From a virus, in IMG/VR virus record IMGVR_UViG_3300023313_000009, positions 1 to 49,633 of that record: a stretch of 49,633 nucleotides of DNA; one strand, written 5' to 3'. Position 1 is the first letter of the stretch; each line of letters opens with the position of its first letter. Below are positions 20,716 through 29,911 of the stretch, one piece after another. The notes beneath the pieces are model-generated. The model worked only from the letters and a program-made list of their open reading frames with translations, searched no databases and was not told where the DNA came from. The position numbers and the translations under genes were made by a program.

Positions 20716-23322
20716 ATGGCGATTAACATCAACCAAGGCCCTGAAAGGGTCGAAGTAACTCCTAAACCGATTGGAACGGTTTTTGTTCCCGGTGCTAGTA
20801 CAGCTCGAACTGCAACGCTTATAGCTACCAGTAAAGCCTCAGCACCTCTAAATACTCCAATTTCAGTATTCAGCATGAGCGAATTTGAGGAGTCATTTGG
20901 AACAGAAGCAGACATGGGAGAAGCATACTTATCATCAAAGGGTTATTTCGATAACGCTGGTGAGGGAGCCGAACTTATAGTCATAGCAGTTTCACCTTCT
21001 GGAGTATCAGGGTCAATCCTTGAAGCCGCAGAAATCCAAGCCCCTAGAGCCATTATAGGTAGCCTAGGTAAACTATTAGACGACGGAGAAATCCTTACAG
21101 GGGCGACCCTTACAAGTTATGATAGTGCTAAAGGTGAAATGCTTTTAAATACTGGTGCTGCAACAGGTACTTATTCAAAAGCCAAGATTGGAGATTTCAT
21201 TAGAGACGCAGAAGGTAGACTATACCAGATTAGCGGATTTAAAGGAACTTCAACAGTTCTAATCGATTCAGGTTTAGATCAAGAGTTAAGCAAATCCTCT
21301 AAAGGACTTTCAGCAGACGGAGCTAGTATTACCATAGTTCGTCTTTTTGATGCTGGAGCTTATAGCGGTAAAATGAGTGTTCAAGAAGGTGTTACATACG
21401 GTTCAGGAGTTACGACTACTGTATCTGGTAGTACTTTAACCTTAGCAGGGTTTGACGCTAATTTGAATGACGTCAGAAAGGGTGATATTATAGTAGATTC
21501 TCTTAACGAAGAATTTATCATAACTTCAGTAATAGACGGCGATAATATTGAAGTTGATAGAGACGGCTTAACTGCTGGAGTTATTGACATTAAAAGAGGA
21601 ACTAAAGTTAAGATTATAGAGTCTGGTAGTGATGCTGGTTCTGCTAAACTTACTTTGAGTGTTTCTCCATATGAAGCTGCTGATTCTAAAGTAAAGTTTG
21701 CATTAGCTGACAGTGCTCTAAACTCTCCCGAAGGTTCACTCGCAGGAGACTTCTTAGAATTCTCTGACGGGACTAAGGCTGAGATTACTGCAAATACTAT
21801 AGTAGCAGAGTCAACAATCATAACGGCAGCAATGGCCGGGACAATTTCATATGTAGCTTCTACAGGAATAGTAACTGCTACAGGTGAGACAATCCAAACT
21901 GACGGAGCTAAAGCAGGAGACGTTTTAATCGACGCCTCAGGTAAAGAATATATAATTCACGAAGTTATCTCAGAAACAGATATTCGCATTAATAAGAATA
22001 TCGCCTCACCTAGTTCATTAGCCGGAGCGAAAGTTCATAAAGGTGCTATGGAACTCACAGTAGGTTTAGACTTAAGTGCTAAAATTACAGGTGAAACTGG
22101 AGCAGATACCTCAGGGGTTATTAAGTACAAAGCTAATTCACTTTCAGTTGACGCAGATACCAATATGAGTTCAGATGATTATTTCATTGTAGAACCTTCA
22201 TATGAGTCTCAGGATTACATTGGAAGCGAAGCAGACTTTAGCGGCCTTAGAGCGTTAGACGCTTTAGACACTGTAAATCTAATAGCTATTCCGGGTATAT
22301 ATGACCCTGCGGTACAAGGCGCATTAATCGACTATTGTTCGGTTACTAGAAGCGATTGTATGGCATTAGTAAGCGTTCCTGAATTTGTTACTTCAGCGTC
22401 TAAGGATGTTTTAGTAGCTTCTAACTTGGTTATTGCAAGTGTTCAAGAATCTCTCACTGGTAGTATTGTAAGCTTCTCAGCTTCTCCAGACCTCTCAGGG
22501 GTTTCAACTTACGACCTGTTAAAGATCGGGGTAAAGACCTTTGTAGTGAAATCAGTTAGCGACCAAGACGACCAAATAGTTGTCTTTGAAACTACGGGAA
22601 TTCCTACAGTAGGGGCTGTATCAGTACAGAGTCCTTCAGCTATTAGTTGGAAAGATTCAATTGTTAATAAACCCACTACTAAAGTAAGTTGGTATTTTAA
22701 CCACGTAATAGTTAGTAATTCTGACGGTGGAAGTTCAGTAGTAGACCCTTCATGTCATGCTGCTGGAGTTATGGCTAGGATTGATTCAAATATTGCTGAA
22801 GGTGGAGTATCCCACGCACCAGCAGGAATCAGGCTTGCCCAACTCGCAGGAACCACAGGCTTACAACTACAGCTTTCTGAAAGACTTGACGGGGGCCCAC
22901 TAAGGTTGGCATTCATCAATAGGATTACAAGTTCAACTGGTAACGGTAGATACATCTTTGGTGGATATACTGGTGCTGGAGATTCAGCTACGTCTGATGA
23001 ACAGTTAATTCAGGTTATCAGAAGTGTACTATTTCTTAAGTCATCTTTAGAGTCTGGTTTGGTTGGATTCCTTTGGGAAAATAACTCTCCAGTAAATAGA
23101 TCGAATATCAGCAATGCTATTCTAGCGTTCTTAAGAACAAATGCTTACCTTTTCCCAGCAGGATTGCCAGAAGACCAGCAATTCAAAGTGGAAAGTATCA
23201 CCCCAGACACACAGGCACTAGCTCAAGGGTTAGTTAAAGTAAGAATTCAGGTCAGGTTTAATACCGCTATCAGATTTATCGATATAGACCTCGAATTTCC
23301 ACTTCCTGTTTCTCAAGCATAA
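20716..23322 (+). CDS. Tail sheath protein with inserted beta modules
   Basis: Eight hundred sixty-eight codons, SD AGGAGTAA. The sheath core is split: an N-terminal part (GTVFVPGASTARTATLIATS, then EGAELIVIAVSPSG), LIAIPGIYDPAVQGALIDYC at about 528-547, and a C-terminal part (SNISNAILAFLRTNAYLF, DTQALAQGLVKVRIQVRF) typical of contractile sheath subunits that interlock. Between them are about four inserted modules with GDFIRDAEGRLYQI, GDIIVDSLNEEFII and GDVLIDASGKEYII cores. At nearly 870 residues it is longer than most sheaths; the insertions should decorate the tail surface. Confidence 0.85.
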   Translation: MAININQGPERVEVTPKPIGTVFVPGASTARTATLIATSKASAPLNTPISVFSMSEFEESFGTEADMGEAYLSSKGYFDNAGEGAELIVIAVSPSGVSGSILEAAEIQAPRAIIGSLGKLLDDGEILTGATLTSYDSAKGEMLLNTGAATGTYSKAKIGDFIRDAEGRLYQISGFKGTSTVLIDSGLDQELSKSSKGLSADGASITIVRLFDAGAYSGKMSVQEGVTYGSGVTTTVSGSTLTLAGFDANLNDVRKGDIIVDSLNEEFIITSVIDGDNIEVDRDGLTAGVIDIKRGTKVKIIESGSDAGSAKLTLSVSPYEAADSKVKFALADSALNSPEGSLAGDFLEFSDGTKAEITANTIVAESTIITAAMAGTISYVASTGIVTATGETIQTDGAKAGDVLIDASGKEYIIHEVISETDIRINKNIASPSSLAGAKVHKGAMELTVGLDLSAKITGETGADTSGVIKYKANSLSVDADTNMSSDDYFIVEPSYESQDYIGSEADFSGLRALDALDTVNLIAIPGIYDPAVQGALIDYCSVTRSDCMALVSVPEFVTSASKDVLVASNLVIASVQESLTGSIVSFSASPDLSGVSTYDLLKIGVKTFVVKSVSDQDDQIVVFETTGIPTVGAVSVQSPSAISWKDSIVNKPTTKVSWYFNHVIVSNSDGGSSVVDPSCHAAGVMARIDSNIAEGGVSHAPAGIRLAQLAGTTGLQLQLSERLDGGPLRLAFINRITSSTGNGRYIFGGYTGAGDSATSDEQLIQVIRSVLFLKSSLESGLVGFLWENNSPVNRSNISNAILAFLRTNAYLFPAGLPEDQQFKVESITPDTQALAQGLVKVRIQVRFNTAIRFIDIDLEFPLPVSQA

Positions 23323-23333
23323 GGAGTTAAATT

Positions 23334-23870
23334 ATGGCAAGATCAGCTTCATTTGACCCCGTAGACAAATTTAGATTTTTAGTGAGTCTATCAGCTTTAG
23401 AAGGGTCAGATATAAGTAGAGCAGGATTTACATCCTGTACTCTACCCTCAGAATCTTCTGGGGAAATAAGCTACCGCGAAGGGAACTACCGCGATAGTGT
23501 AGAAAAGTCTCCGGGACTAACCTCTTACTCAGACATTACACTAAGTAGGGGAGTTACAACAGACCAAGACTTTTACAAGTGGTGTGAAACCCATAAAAAA
23601 CATTCAGCTACAGTTCGTCCTAGCGGCGATAGTCAGTTCACTGCTACAGATGAACGTCCTTCTGATGATGCTAAAAACACCATAAGAAGAGAAGTTACAA
23701 TCACTGTCCTCGACAGAGAAGGTAAAGCTGTTAAAATCTGGAAATGCTATAACTGTCACATCTCTGAGTTTACTCCGGGTGATAGTCTTGATAGTTCTTC
23801 AGAAGAAAAATTAATGACGTCTTTAACTTTAAGAATTGAAGGTTACGAAGAAATTCTACCTACAGCTTAA
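23334..23870 (+). CDS. Tail tube protein 1
   Basis: One hundred seventy-eight codons, SD AAGGAGTT. FDPVDKFRFLVSL, RAGFTSCTLPSESSG, then EGNYRDSVEKSPGLTSYSDITLSRGV and DFYKWCETH are the standard order of gp19-like tubes: N-strand, loop, RGV strand, helix. The end RREVTITVLDREGKAVKIWKCYNC and SLTLRIEGYEEI complete the fold. It sits directly after the sheath and before a terminator, consistent with the major tube subunit. Confidence 0.85.
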   Translation: MARSASFDPVDKFRFLVSLSALEGSDISRAGFTSCTLPSESSGEISYREGNYRDSVEKSPGLTSYSDITLSRGVTTDQDFYKWCETHKKHSATVRPSGDSQFTATDERPSDDAKNTIRREVTITVLDREGKAVKIWKCYNCHISEFTPGDSLDSSSEEKLMTSLTLRIEGYEEILPTA

Positions 23871-23886
23871 TCAAGGACGATTAAGA

Positions 23887-23932
23887 TAGAGACGGTGAGT
23901 CCATGAAGGACTTACCTCTCTTTCTTTATTTT
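23887..23932 (+). terminator. Intrinsic terminator after tail tube 1
   Basis: GTGAGTCC (23895-23902) pairs with GGACTTAC (23908-23915) around ATGAA, with further AGAG/CTCT pairing outside, followed by TTTCTTTATTTT. It would cap sheath-tube mRNA. It also rules out the ATG at 23903, which lies in the loop, as start of the next gene. Confidence 0.65.
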
Positions 23933-23941
23933 GGAGGTTAC

Positions 23942-24643
23942 ATGGTAAGGGCAACAGAACATGACCCTGTAGATTCATTTAGATTCGACGTTAGAATTAT
24001 AAGTGTATCACTGGCTCCGGGAAACTTACTTAATAATTTTAAGAAAGGTGGAGCAATCTCACAGTTTGCTAGAGTAGGATTTACAAGTGTAACTATACCA
24101 GAGTTCACCACAGCGGTTACAGAGTATCGTGAGAATACCGATAACTATGTGATGAGAAAAATACCCGGATTAATGCACTATAATGACATTAAGATGGAGA
24201 GGGGTGTGATGCCATCTCCCAAGGGCCGTAACGAGATTCAAAAGGCTATAGGGTCTAATAAAGACTTCTATAGATGGTTGACTAAAGTTAACACGGCAAA
24301 CCCTGCAATATCAATGATAGGGGAAATCACAGGTACTAAAAGTACTTCATTATTAAAACAAAGTGAAAACTTCCGTAAGGATATGATTATCATATTACGG
24401 GATAGAGAAGGTAAAGCAGCGAAACGATGGTATGTCGTGAACGCATGGCCTACTGGATATAAAGGTTCGAGCGACTTAGACTCGACCTCCGAGAGTAAAG
24501 CGATTGAGTCACTAACTCTTACCTATGAATTAGCATTTGAGTTACCTTCAGTAGCAGACGCCGCTAAGGAATTAATCGCTAACATATTCGACAGTTCGTT
24601 TACCGATATAGCGGACGACCTCGATTTAGACTTCGGATTTTAA
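23942..24643 (+). CDS. Tail tube paralogue 2 (tube initiator-like)
   Basis: Two hundred thirty-three codons from ATG 23942 with SD GGAGG. EHDPVDSFRFDVRI, FARVGFTSVTIPEF, RENTDNYVMRKIPGLMHYNDIKMERGV, FYRWLTKV and MIILRDREGKAAKRWYVVNAWP align segment by segment with tube 1. A longer loop and a C-terminal extension (ELIANIFDSSFTDIADDL) distinguish it. Such variants often form the tube-baseplate junction. Confidence 0.75.
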   Translation: MVRATEHDPVDSFRFDVRIISVSLAPGNLLNNFKKGGAISQFARVGFTSVTIPEFTTAVTEYRENTDNYVMRKIPGLMHYNDIKMERGVMPSPKGRNEIQKAIGSNKDFYRWLTKVNTANPAISMIGEITGTKSTSLLKQSENFRKDMIIILRDREGKAAKRWYVVNAWPTGYKGSSDLDSTSESKAIESLTLTYELAFELPSVADAAKELIANIFDSSFTDIADDLDLDFGF

Positions 24644-24644
24644 C

Positions 24645-24944
24645 ATGAGTATGAAAGATATAGAGAGGCGTTTAGATACCCTCGAAGAAAAAATGGAAAT
24701 AGTTGCTACAGCAAACCAGAGTCAAGAGATTAGTCTTAGTAAGATGACTACGATTCTTGAAGGGCAACATGAATCCCTCAAAGAACATATCTCAGCCAGT
24801 AAAGCGAATGGGGCTAGACTTGTAATGGTCGAGAACAGGGCAATGAAAGACAGAGCAACCATTAAAGGTGTTGTAATAGGTATAACAGCCTTCTGGACGG
24901 TTTTATTAGCAGGGGTAGGGTTATACCTAAGGATGGGTGGTTAA
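24645..24944 (+). CDS. Coiled-coil plus membrane anchor protein (XhlA-like)
   Basis: Ninety-nine codons. Residues 1-65 form a charged helical coiled coil (MKDIERRLDTLEEKMEI) and 75-95 a single membrane span (VVIGITAFWTVLLAGVGLYL). This is the layout of XhlA/hemolysin-associated lysis accessory proteins, but here the gene sits between two tube paralogues, with single-base spacing on both sides. Alternatives are a small tail component that reaches the membrane. Lysis role is inference. Confidence 0.55.
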   Translation: MSMKDIERRLDTLEEKMEIVATANQSQEISLSKMTTILEGQHESLKEHISASKANGARLVMVENRAMKDRATIKGVVIGITAFWTVLLAGVGLYLRMGG

Positions 24945-25547
24945 ATGGCTAGAGCGGGCAACCTAGACCCTCTAACGAAGTATAAATTCACAGTCTACAT
25001 CAACGTGGACGGGAATAAGGATTTCTTCAAGAAACTCTCATTCCAGAGTGTTACTTCTCCTAGAGTGGATATCCTAACAAATAAGTATAACGAAGGTGGA
25101 CGACACCTCAATTCAAGAATAATAGTAGAAGGGGCCACATTCAGTCCTGTTACGATGAGAAGGGGTAAATCCTTTAGTAACGATTTCATGAACTGGATAG
25201 GCGCGATATGGAAAGGTACTTATGGCGATAAAAAAGGTCAGAGTGCCAACTATAGAGCAACGATAGTAATAGATCACCATGACCGAAGTGGTAACGTTGT
25301 TAAGAAATATGTACTCTTAAACGCAGTACCTACGATGTATATGCCGAGCAATGGGTTTGACGCAATGGACGACTCAGAGATAAGCATCGAGACATTATCC
25401 TTCGAGTATGAAGGGTTTGAAGAATACTCATTAGATCAACAACAATTAGCGAATATATTAGGCGGTGCAGGAAGCGACCTCCTTAATAAAGTAAGAGGAA
25501 AACCTAGTATGAAAACACTAGACCCCGGATTTAAGGGTCTTAAATAA
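24945..25547 (+). CDS. Tail tube paralogue 3
   Basis: Two hundred codons. NLDPLTKYKFTVYI, KLSFQSVTSPRVDIL, NSRIIVEGATFSPVTMRRGKSF, DFMNWIGAIW and YRATIVIDHHDRSGNVVKKYV follow the same order as the other two tube genes, and SIETLSFEYEGFEEYSL matches their last strand. A C-terminal Gly/Lys tail follows. It could be the tube-to-baseplate adaptor or a second tube layer. Confidence 0.75.
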   Translation: MARAGNLDPLTKYKFTVYINVDGNKDFFKKLSFQSVTSPRVDILTNKYNEGGRHLNSRIIVEGATFSPVTMRRGKSFSNDFMNWIGAIWKGTYGDKKGQSANYRATIVIDHHDRSGNVVKKYVLLNAVPTMYMPSNGFDAMDDSEISIETLSFEYEGFEEYSLDQQQLANILGGAGSDLLNKVRGKPSMKTLDPGFKGLK

Positions 25548-25557
25548 GGGAGAAAGT

Positions 25558-26277
25558 ATGGCCAAACTCAAATTGCCTAACGGCGTCAAAATAGACGACA
25601 AGCATTACGATATCGCATACCTCGAAGAGATGTGCGGTAAACAGCAAAACTATTTAATCAATACTAAATATAAATCACCTCTAGATCATATCCTACCTCT
25701 CATGGATGATCTTCTAATTCGTATAGAAACTGAAGAGGGCGACGAACTTAAACTTCCTATGAAGGAAATATTGAAGTCTCATTTACAAATTGAAGACTTA
25801 CAATTCCTATTAGTTAAACTCAGAGAAATTACTTTCGATGAGGAACTAATCATAGAGAAGAAAGAGTGTCCCCACTGTCAGCACAAACAAGACCTTGTGA
25901 TCGGCCTTGATGAATTAGAAATAATCCAACCCTCAGAAGACCAAAGTATGACAGTTCACCTTCCTAAGGAAGATGTAGAAGCTGAATACAGACCTATTAC
26001 GTTCGGAGACCTACTCAAATATGCAGTAGACCCCGACCGCCTCCTAAATAAAGCAAGCACAACAACTATATGTATGGTCCTTAAACGGATTGGAGAAGAG
26101 ACAAACATCACAGAAGAACGTGTTGAGTCTCTCAAGGCTAAAGATATTAAAACTATCCGAGAAGGCTCTCCAGACTATCCTCACCTAGATACAAAGATTA
26201 TTCACGCCTGTAAGGGTTGTGGAGAAGACTTTGAATTCGAACTGGAGACGATGGTGGCTGATTTTTTGCTCCGTTAG
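25558..26277 (+). CDS. Tail assembly chaperone, T4 gp26-like, with zinc ribbon
   Basis: Two hundred thirty-nine codons, SD AGGGAG. LPNGVKIDDKHYDIAYLEEMCG starts the protein, KILKSHLQIEDL-type helices follow, and ECPHCQHKQDL (about 103) plus HACKGCGEDFEFE (about 219) form two CxxC knuckles that can bind one zinc. CxxC-containing proteins of this kind lie before tape measure genes in myoviruses. Near the end, T TTT TTG (26262-26268) is a -1 slippery heptamer that opens the next frame. Confidence 0.65.
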   Translation: MAKLKLPNGVKIDDKHYDIAYLEEMCGKQQNYLINTKYKSPLDHILPLMDDLLIRIETEEGDELKLPMKEILKSHLQIEDLQFLLVKLREITFDEELIIEKKECPHCQHKQDLVIGLDELEIIQPSEDQSMTVHLPKEDVEAEYRPITFGDLLKYAVDPDRLLNKASTTTICMVLKRIGEETNITEERVESLKAKDIKTIREGSPDYPHLDTKIIHACKGCGEDFEFELETMVADFLLR

Positions 26278-26456
26278 TGGACTTAGATAACCGTATATAT
26301 ACAAATCACTACGAACAAATGATTCAAGATGTACATTTCCTCAGCTATCACTTAAAGCTCGGAGGGGATTACATCGAGTCTTTGACGTGGAGAAGACGTA
26401 AAGAAATGATAGGTTATCACGTAGCCGTTCTAGAAGAACAGCAAAAGAAGAAATAA
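26268..26456 (+). CDS. Frameshift extension of the tail assembly chaperone
   Basis: In the -1 frame after TTTTTTG the reading continues GCT CCG TTA GTG GAC and runs 62 codons to TAA at 26454-26456, giving a fusion of about 299 residues ending VLEEQQKKK. The extension has YTNHYEQMIQDVHFLSYHL and LTWRRRKEMIG, helical like lambda gpT-type tails. Independent start at GTG 26277 (TAGTG overlap) is possible but has no SD. The gene pair directly precedes the tape measure, as in G/GT systems. Confidence 0.65.
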   Translation, partial: APLVDLDNRIYTNHYEQMIQDVHFLSYHLKLGGDYIESLTWRRRKEMIGYHVAVLEEQQKKK

Positions 26457-26482
26457 AGTTCACTTAAAATAAGGTAACATCC

Positions 26483-28399
26483 ATGGCAGGATTCGACCAT
26501 ACAATTTCAATAGTTCTCAAAGTCAAGAACGCCGCCCAAGCCAAAAAAGAGATCGACAGTGTAATATCAAACACTACTCTAGGTAAGGTAAAAGGTTATA
26601 ACGCTGAGACTAAGAAGACTGATGAGACTCAGAAGAAAGTAGCTAAGTCAGCTCGTAAAGCCCGTTCAGGAATTAAACAGTTCACAGGGACTATCTTCAG
26701 TAGTTTAGCTGTAATGGCACTCTTTAACAGAGCGTTAAGAGGAAGTATAAACTTATTCGATGAGGCCGCAGGGTTTGAACGAGTAGGGAATGCTTTTGAG
26801 CAGACTGTAGGGAAGATGAATCAGTACCTACCTGAGCTTAGAAGGTCTACTAGAGGTGTCGTAGATGATATGAACCTCCTGAAGGTCTCGACCAGAGCGG
26901 TTACTGAAGGACTTGGTAAGGATAAGCTGTCCTCAGTATTTAAGCAAGCTACGGTTGCCAGTAGGAAGTTAGGACTTTCGACCAAGGATACAATCGCGAC
27001 TATAACCAAAGCAATTACACGCCATGACGAGTCGGCAATGACTACGCTTGGCATTATAATAAAGAATAATAAAGCATATCAAATGATGCAAAAGGCTATA
27101 GGAGCAATCAAAGGCCCAGCTAACGCCGCTGTTAAAATCCAAATGAGACATTCATTTATAATGAGTCAACTTACTGAGAAGTACGGAACTTTTAACTCAC
27201 TACAAAGGGATAGTTTAGAAATCCTAAATCAATCTAGAACCGCTTGGTCAAACTTTAAAATTAGTGCTGGTAAAATAATGATATCGGTATTACAGCCTTT
27301 AATAGAAGGATTTACAGGACTTGTTAATAGTTCCTCAGGATTCTTTGCAATGGTTCAGAATAATAAAGGAATGTCAAAGTTTGTAAGTTCATTAGGAAGT
27401 GTTTCAGTGATAGTAGCAGGAATAGCTACAACTCTAGGAGCTATTAAATTAGCCTCAAGTGCAGGACTCTTTTCATTCTTAATGAATCCGGCAGTACTAT
27501 TAGGTTCAGTCGCAGCACTCTCATTAGGAGTAACTACTGAATTTGGTGACATTGAAAAGGTCTTCTCTAAAGTAGGACTAGCTGCAAGTGTATTCTTCCA
27601 GTTATTAGGAAATTACAATTCAGGGACAGGAATGACTTCCGTTCTGACTAAAGATAAAAACGCTTTAGGGGATTTATACGGATTAGTATTCAACCTCGCT
27701 AAAGGGTTTAAGATATTTCAAGCAGTTGGAATGGGAGTATTGTCAGGAATAGCAGAGGCTCTCAAGGGGATGATTGGTCCCCTAGGCAATCTAGGAGGAT
27801 GGTTAGGGAATCTTATAGGGATATTTACAGAAGGAAAACCCGTAACTCAAGACTTTTTAAATACTACCAGAGATGTATTTCAAAGTACAGCTAAATGGGC
27901 TACCAGAATATATGTAGTATCTAAAGCTGTTAATACATTAGCTTCAGGATTAAATAAGGTAGGGGACATTCTATTACGGATTGCTCCTTTACTAGGTTCA
28001 ATGGGGCTATATGAGATAGGGACAGGGTTAAGTGAAGTAACTACTGGAGGTTTAATAACCAAAGCTGCCAGAGGTTTAAATAAATCAGGGATTGCTGGAA
28101 TGGGAGGAGCTGCCGCAGCGAGCCTCGGCCCAATCGACGATATAGCTGATAAATACTTTCCGATACCAGAACGTTTCCAGAACTCTAGACCAGACGCTCC
28201 TAAAGTCAGTACCACTCAATCCTCATTGAACGATGCAGAAGAAATGAACGGAGAGAGTTCCGGTAAAATATTAAAAGATGTTAGAGAATTATTAGAAAAG
28301 AAAGATGAGAGAGATACAAGACAAGAAGAAAGAGAAGTTAAAAAAGAGATTAAAAGAGATACTATACCTCTTGATAGACCTGTACTGTCATGGGATTAA
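26483..28399 (+). CDS. Tape measure protein
   Basis: Six hundred thirty-eight codons, SD AAGGTAAC. Starts GFDHTISIVLKVKNAAQAKKEID, a lead segment found in many tape measures. A helical region with KLGLSTKDTIATITKAI follows, then long hydrophobic stretches near 300-345 (VSVIVAGIATTLGAIKLAS and VLLGSVAALSLGV) that may enter the host membrane. At about 1.5 angstrom per residue it predicts a tail near 95 nm. The C-terminus is charged coiled coil. Confidence 0.85.
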   Translation: MAGFDHTISIVLKVKNAAQAKKEIDSVISNTTLGKVKGYNAETKKTDETQKKVAKSARKARSGIKQFTGTIFSSLAVMALFNRALRGSINLFDEAAGFERVGNAFEQTVGKMNQYLPELRRSTRGVVDDMNLLKVSTRAVTEGLGKDKLSSVFKQATVASRKLGLSTKDTIATITKAITRHDESAMTTLGIIIKNNKAYQMMQKAIGAIKGPANAAVKIQMRHSFIMSQLTEKYGTFNSLQRDSLEILNQSRTAWSNFKISAGKIMISVLQPLIEGFTGLVNSSSGFFAMVQNNKGMSKFVSSLGSVSVIVAGIATTLGAIKLASSAGLFSFLMNPAVLLGSVAALSLGVTTEFGDIEKVFSKVGLAASVFFQLLGNYNSGTGMTSVLTKDKNALGDLYGLVFNLAKGFKIFQAVGMGVLSGIAEALKGMIGPLGNLGGWLGNLIGIFTEGKPVTQDFLNTTRDVFQSTAKWATRIYVVSKAVNTLASGLNKVGDILLRIAPLLGSMGLYEIGTGLSEVTTGGLITKAARGLNKSGIAGMGGAAAASLGPIDDIADKYFPIPERFQNSRPDAPKVSTTQSSLNDAEEMNGESSGKILKDVRELLEKKDERDTRQEEREVKKEIKRDTIPLDRPVLSWD

Positions 28400-28411
28400 C
28401 AAGGAACTGAT

Positions 28412-29440
28412 ATGCCATCATTCAGAGGATTGCCTAGTTTTGGAGATATAAAAGGTAAAGATCAAGAAGATAAGGAACCTAAGACCTCCCAACTAACTGC
28501 TCCAGATAAATTAGTCAAGATGGAAATCATAGCAGTTGACAAGGTTTACAGTCCAGAAATAACAAAGTTGTCTGTAAACCCTACGACCATATCCGAAAGG
28601 AAGGCGTCTAACTGGGTCAAACATAACGTACCCGGACAGTCAGACCCTTTACTTCAGTGGATTAACGGGTCGTCAAGAGTAGTCTCTTTCACAGCAATCG
28701 TGACTAAAGACCTCAGCGAGAACCTTACAGTGAAAGTTCCATCCTCTGACATTGTAAAGGTTAAAATAAAAGAATCTTATGGAACTTTTGGTGGTAAAGA
28801 AATAAATGGAAGTCCTATTTCTACTGCTGAGGGTAAGATACTTAAAGAACTTCTTAATGGAGACCTTAACACTCCAAACACTCCAGAAGGAAAGTTTGAT
28901 GCGCTTCTTAAGAAAAGTACCTTTAAAATCCCCGGATTAGCAGCAAGGGTCGATGAATCTTCTGATAGCTTATGGTTCAGAAGTATAACCCCTTACCTAG
29001 AGTATTATAGGTCATTGGTAATTCCAAGAACCTCTAATAGAAATGACCGCTCAAAGACTCCTCCATTAGTTCAATTAAAGATGGGAAGTATTCTAGGGAA
29101 TGAAGATATTTCATCCAGAGACAAATGGGTTCTTGAGAGTTATAGTATAACAATAACTAAAATGAGTCCTGACCTCAAACCTATCGAGGCCACTGTAGGA
29201 TTCACTTTCATAGAGTACGTTGATAAGACTAAAGAAGTTAATGTGAAATCTGCATTAAAAAGACTTAGTTCTGATGAAAGTAAAAAGAATAATGCACAAA
29301 ATAGTAATATTCCAACTATCGCAAATAATATAGATAGTAAGAATCTTAAACTTAAAACTCCTAAGTTTAATCCTCCTAAACTCAAAACTCCAAGTTTCAA
29401 TACTCCACACTTTACACCCCCTAAAGGAGTTATAACATAA
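28412..29440 (+). CDS. Tube-associated baseplate protein (CIS tube/LysM-type)
   Basis: Three hundred forty-two codons, SD AAGGAAC. Residues 35-105, KMEIIAVDKVYSPEITKLSVNP, then SERKASNWVKHNVPGQSDPLLQWINGS split into strands, and RVVSFTAIVTKD, match the N-terminal domain of CIS tube proteins that join tube and spike. The end holds four imperfect KLKTPKFNPP-like repeats (about 310-335), probably extended. It occupies the usual spot after the tape measure. Confidence 0.65.
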   Translation: MPSFRGLPSFGDIKGKDQEDKEPKTSQLTAPDKLVKMEIIAVDKVYSPEITKLSVNPTTISERKASNWVKHNVPGQSDPLLQWINGSSRVVSFTAIVTKDLSENLTVKVPSSDIVKVKIKESYGTFGGKEINGSPISTAEGKILKELLNGDLNTPNTPEGKFDALLKKSTFKIPGLAARVDESSDSLWFRSITPYLEYYRSLVIPRTSNRNDRSKTPPLVQLKMGSILGNEDISSRDKWVLESYSITITKMSPDLKPIEATVGFTFIEYVDKTKEVNVKSALKRLSSDESKKNNAQNSNIPTIANNIDSKNLKLKTPKFNPPKLKTPSFNTPHFTPPKGVIT

Positions 29441-29769
29441 TGTCAAACTTTAACGAAGATTCAAGATATAGAGAAACAACTGTCACTCAGATAGATAATG
29501 GAGATGAACTGACTGAGTATGTTATATTAAGAAAACCTTTAGAAGTTCCTTTAACTGATAGAGATCAGTATGTAACTATTGATGAAGGGAACCAGTTTAG
29601 ACCTGATTTATTATCACAACAGGTTTATGATACTACAAGATATGGATGGGCATTGATGGAAGTTAATAACATCCGTTCGTTTATAGAGTTACAGTTCGGG
29701 ATTAGAATAAGAGTCCCTCCTATAGATGAGATAACGTCGAGGATTGGTGAAAGTAATTCAGTAATATAA
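29440..29769 (+). CDS. Baseplate wedge protein, gp53-like
   Basis: One hundred nine codons overlapping the previous stop (TAATG). DQYVTIDEGNQFRPDLLSQQ and VYDTTRYGWALMEVNNI, then FGIRIRVPPIDEI, follow the gp53-like pattern: short beta, the RPDxxS segment, WxIxxxNNI and a final hydrophobic strand entering IPxx. Acts at the baseplate wedge. Confidence 0.65.
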   Translation: MSNFNEDSRYRETTVTQIDNGDELTEYVILRKPLEVPLTDRDQYVTIDEGNQFRPDLLSQQVYDTTRYGWALMEVNNIRSFIELQFGIRIRVPPIDEITSRIGESNSVI

Positions 29770-29903
29770 TGGAGTATTTACATAGAGATATATACGGACG
29801 TACACTCTTATTTAAAAATACATATATAAGACCTCCTTATAAATACATGGTTAGGTACAACTTAACATACTTTGTATATAAGGAACACGTCTTATTCTTC
29901 TAG
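29769..29903 (+). CDS. Micro-ORF family member, VLFF tail
   Basis: Forty-four codons, ATG overlapping the previous TAA (TAATG). It starts MEYLHRDIYGRTLLF, contains 8 Tyr and ends YKEHVLFF. TAG and GGA directly after it provide a weak SD for the next gene, which starts at GTG 29912. Confidence 0.6.
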   Translation: MEYLHRDIYGRTLLFKNTYIRPPYKYMVRYNLTYFVYKEHVLFF

Positions 29904-29911
29904 GATTAAAT

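Noticed and set aside
23903-23941. Upstream ATG (MKDLPLF) as start of tail tube paralogue 2
   Set aside because: It lies inside the loop and stem of the intrinsic terminator; ATG 23942 has a GGAGG SD and matches the paralogues' N-termini.
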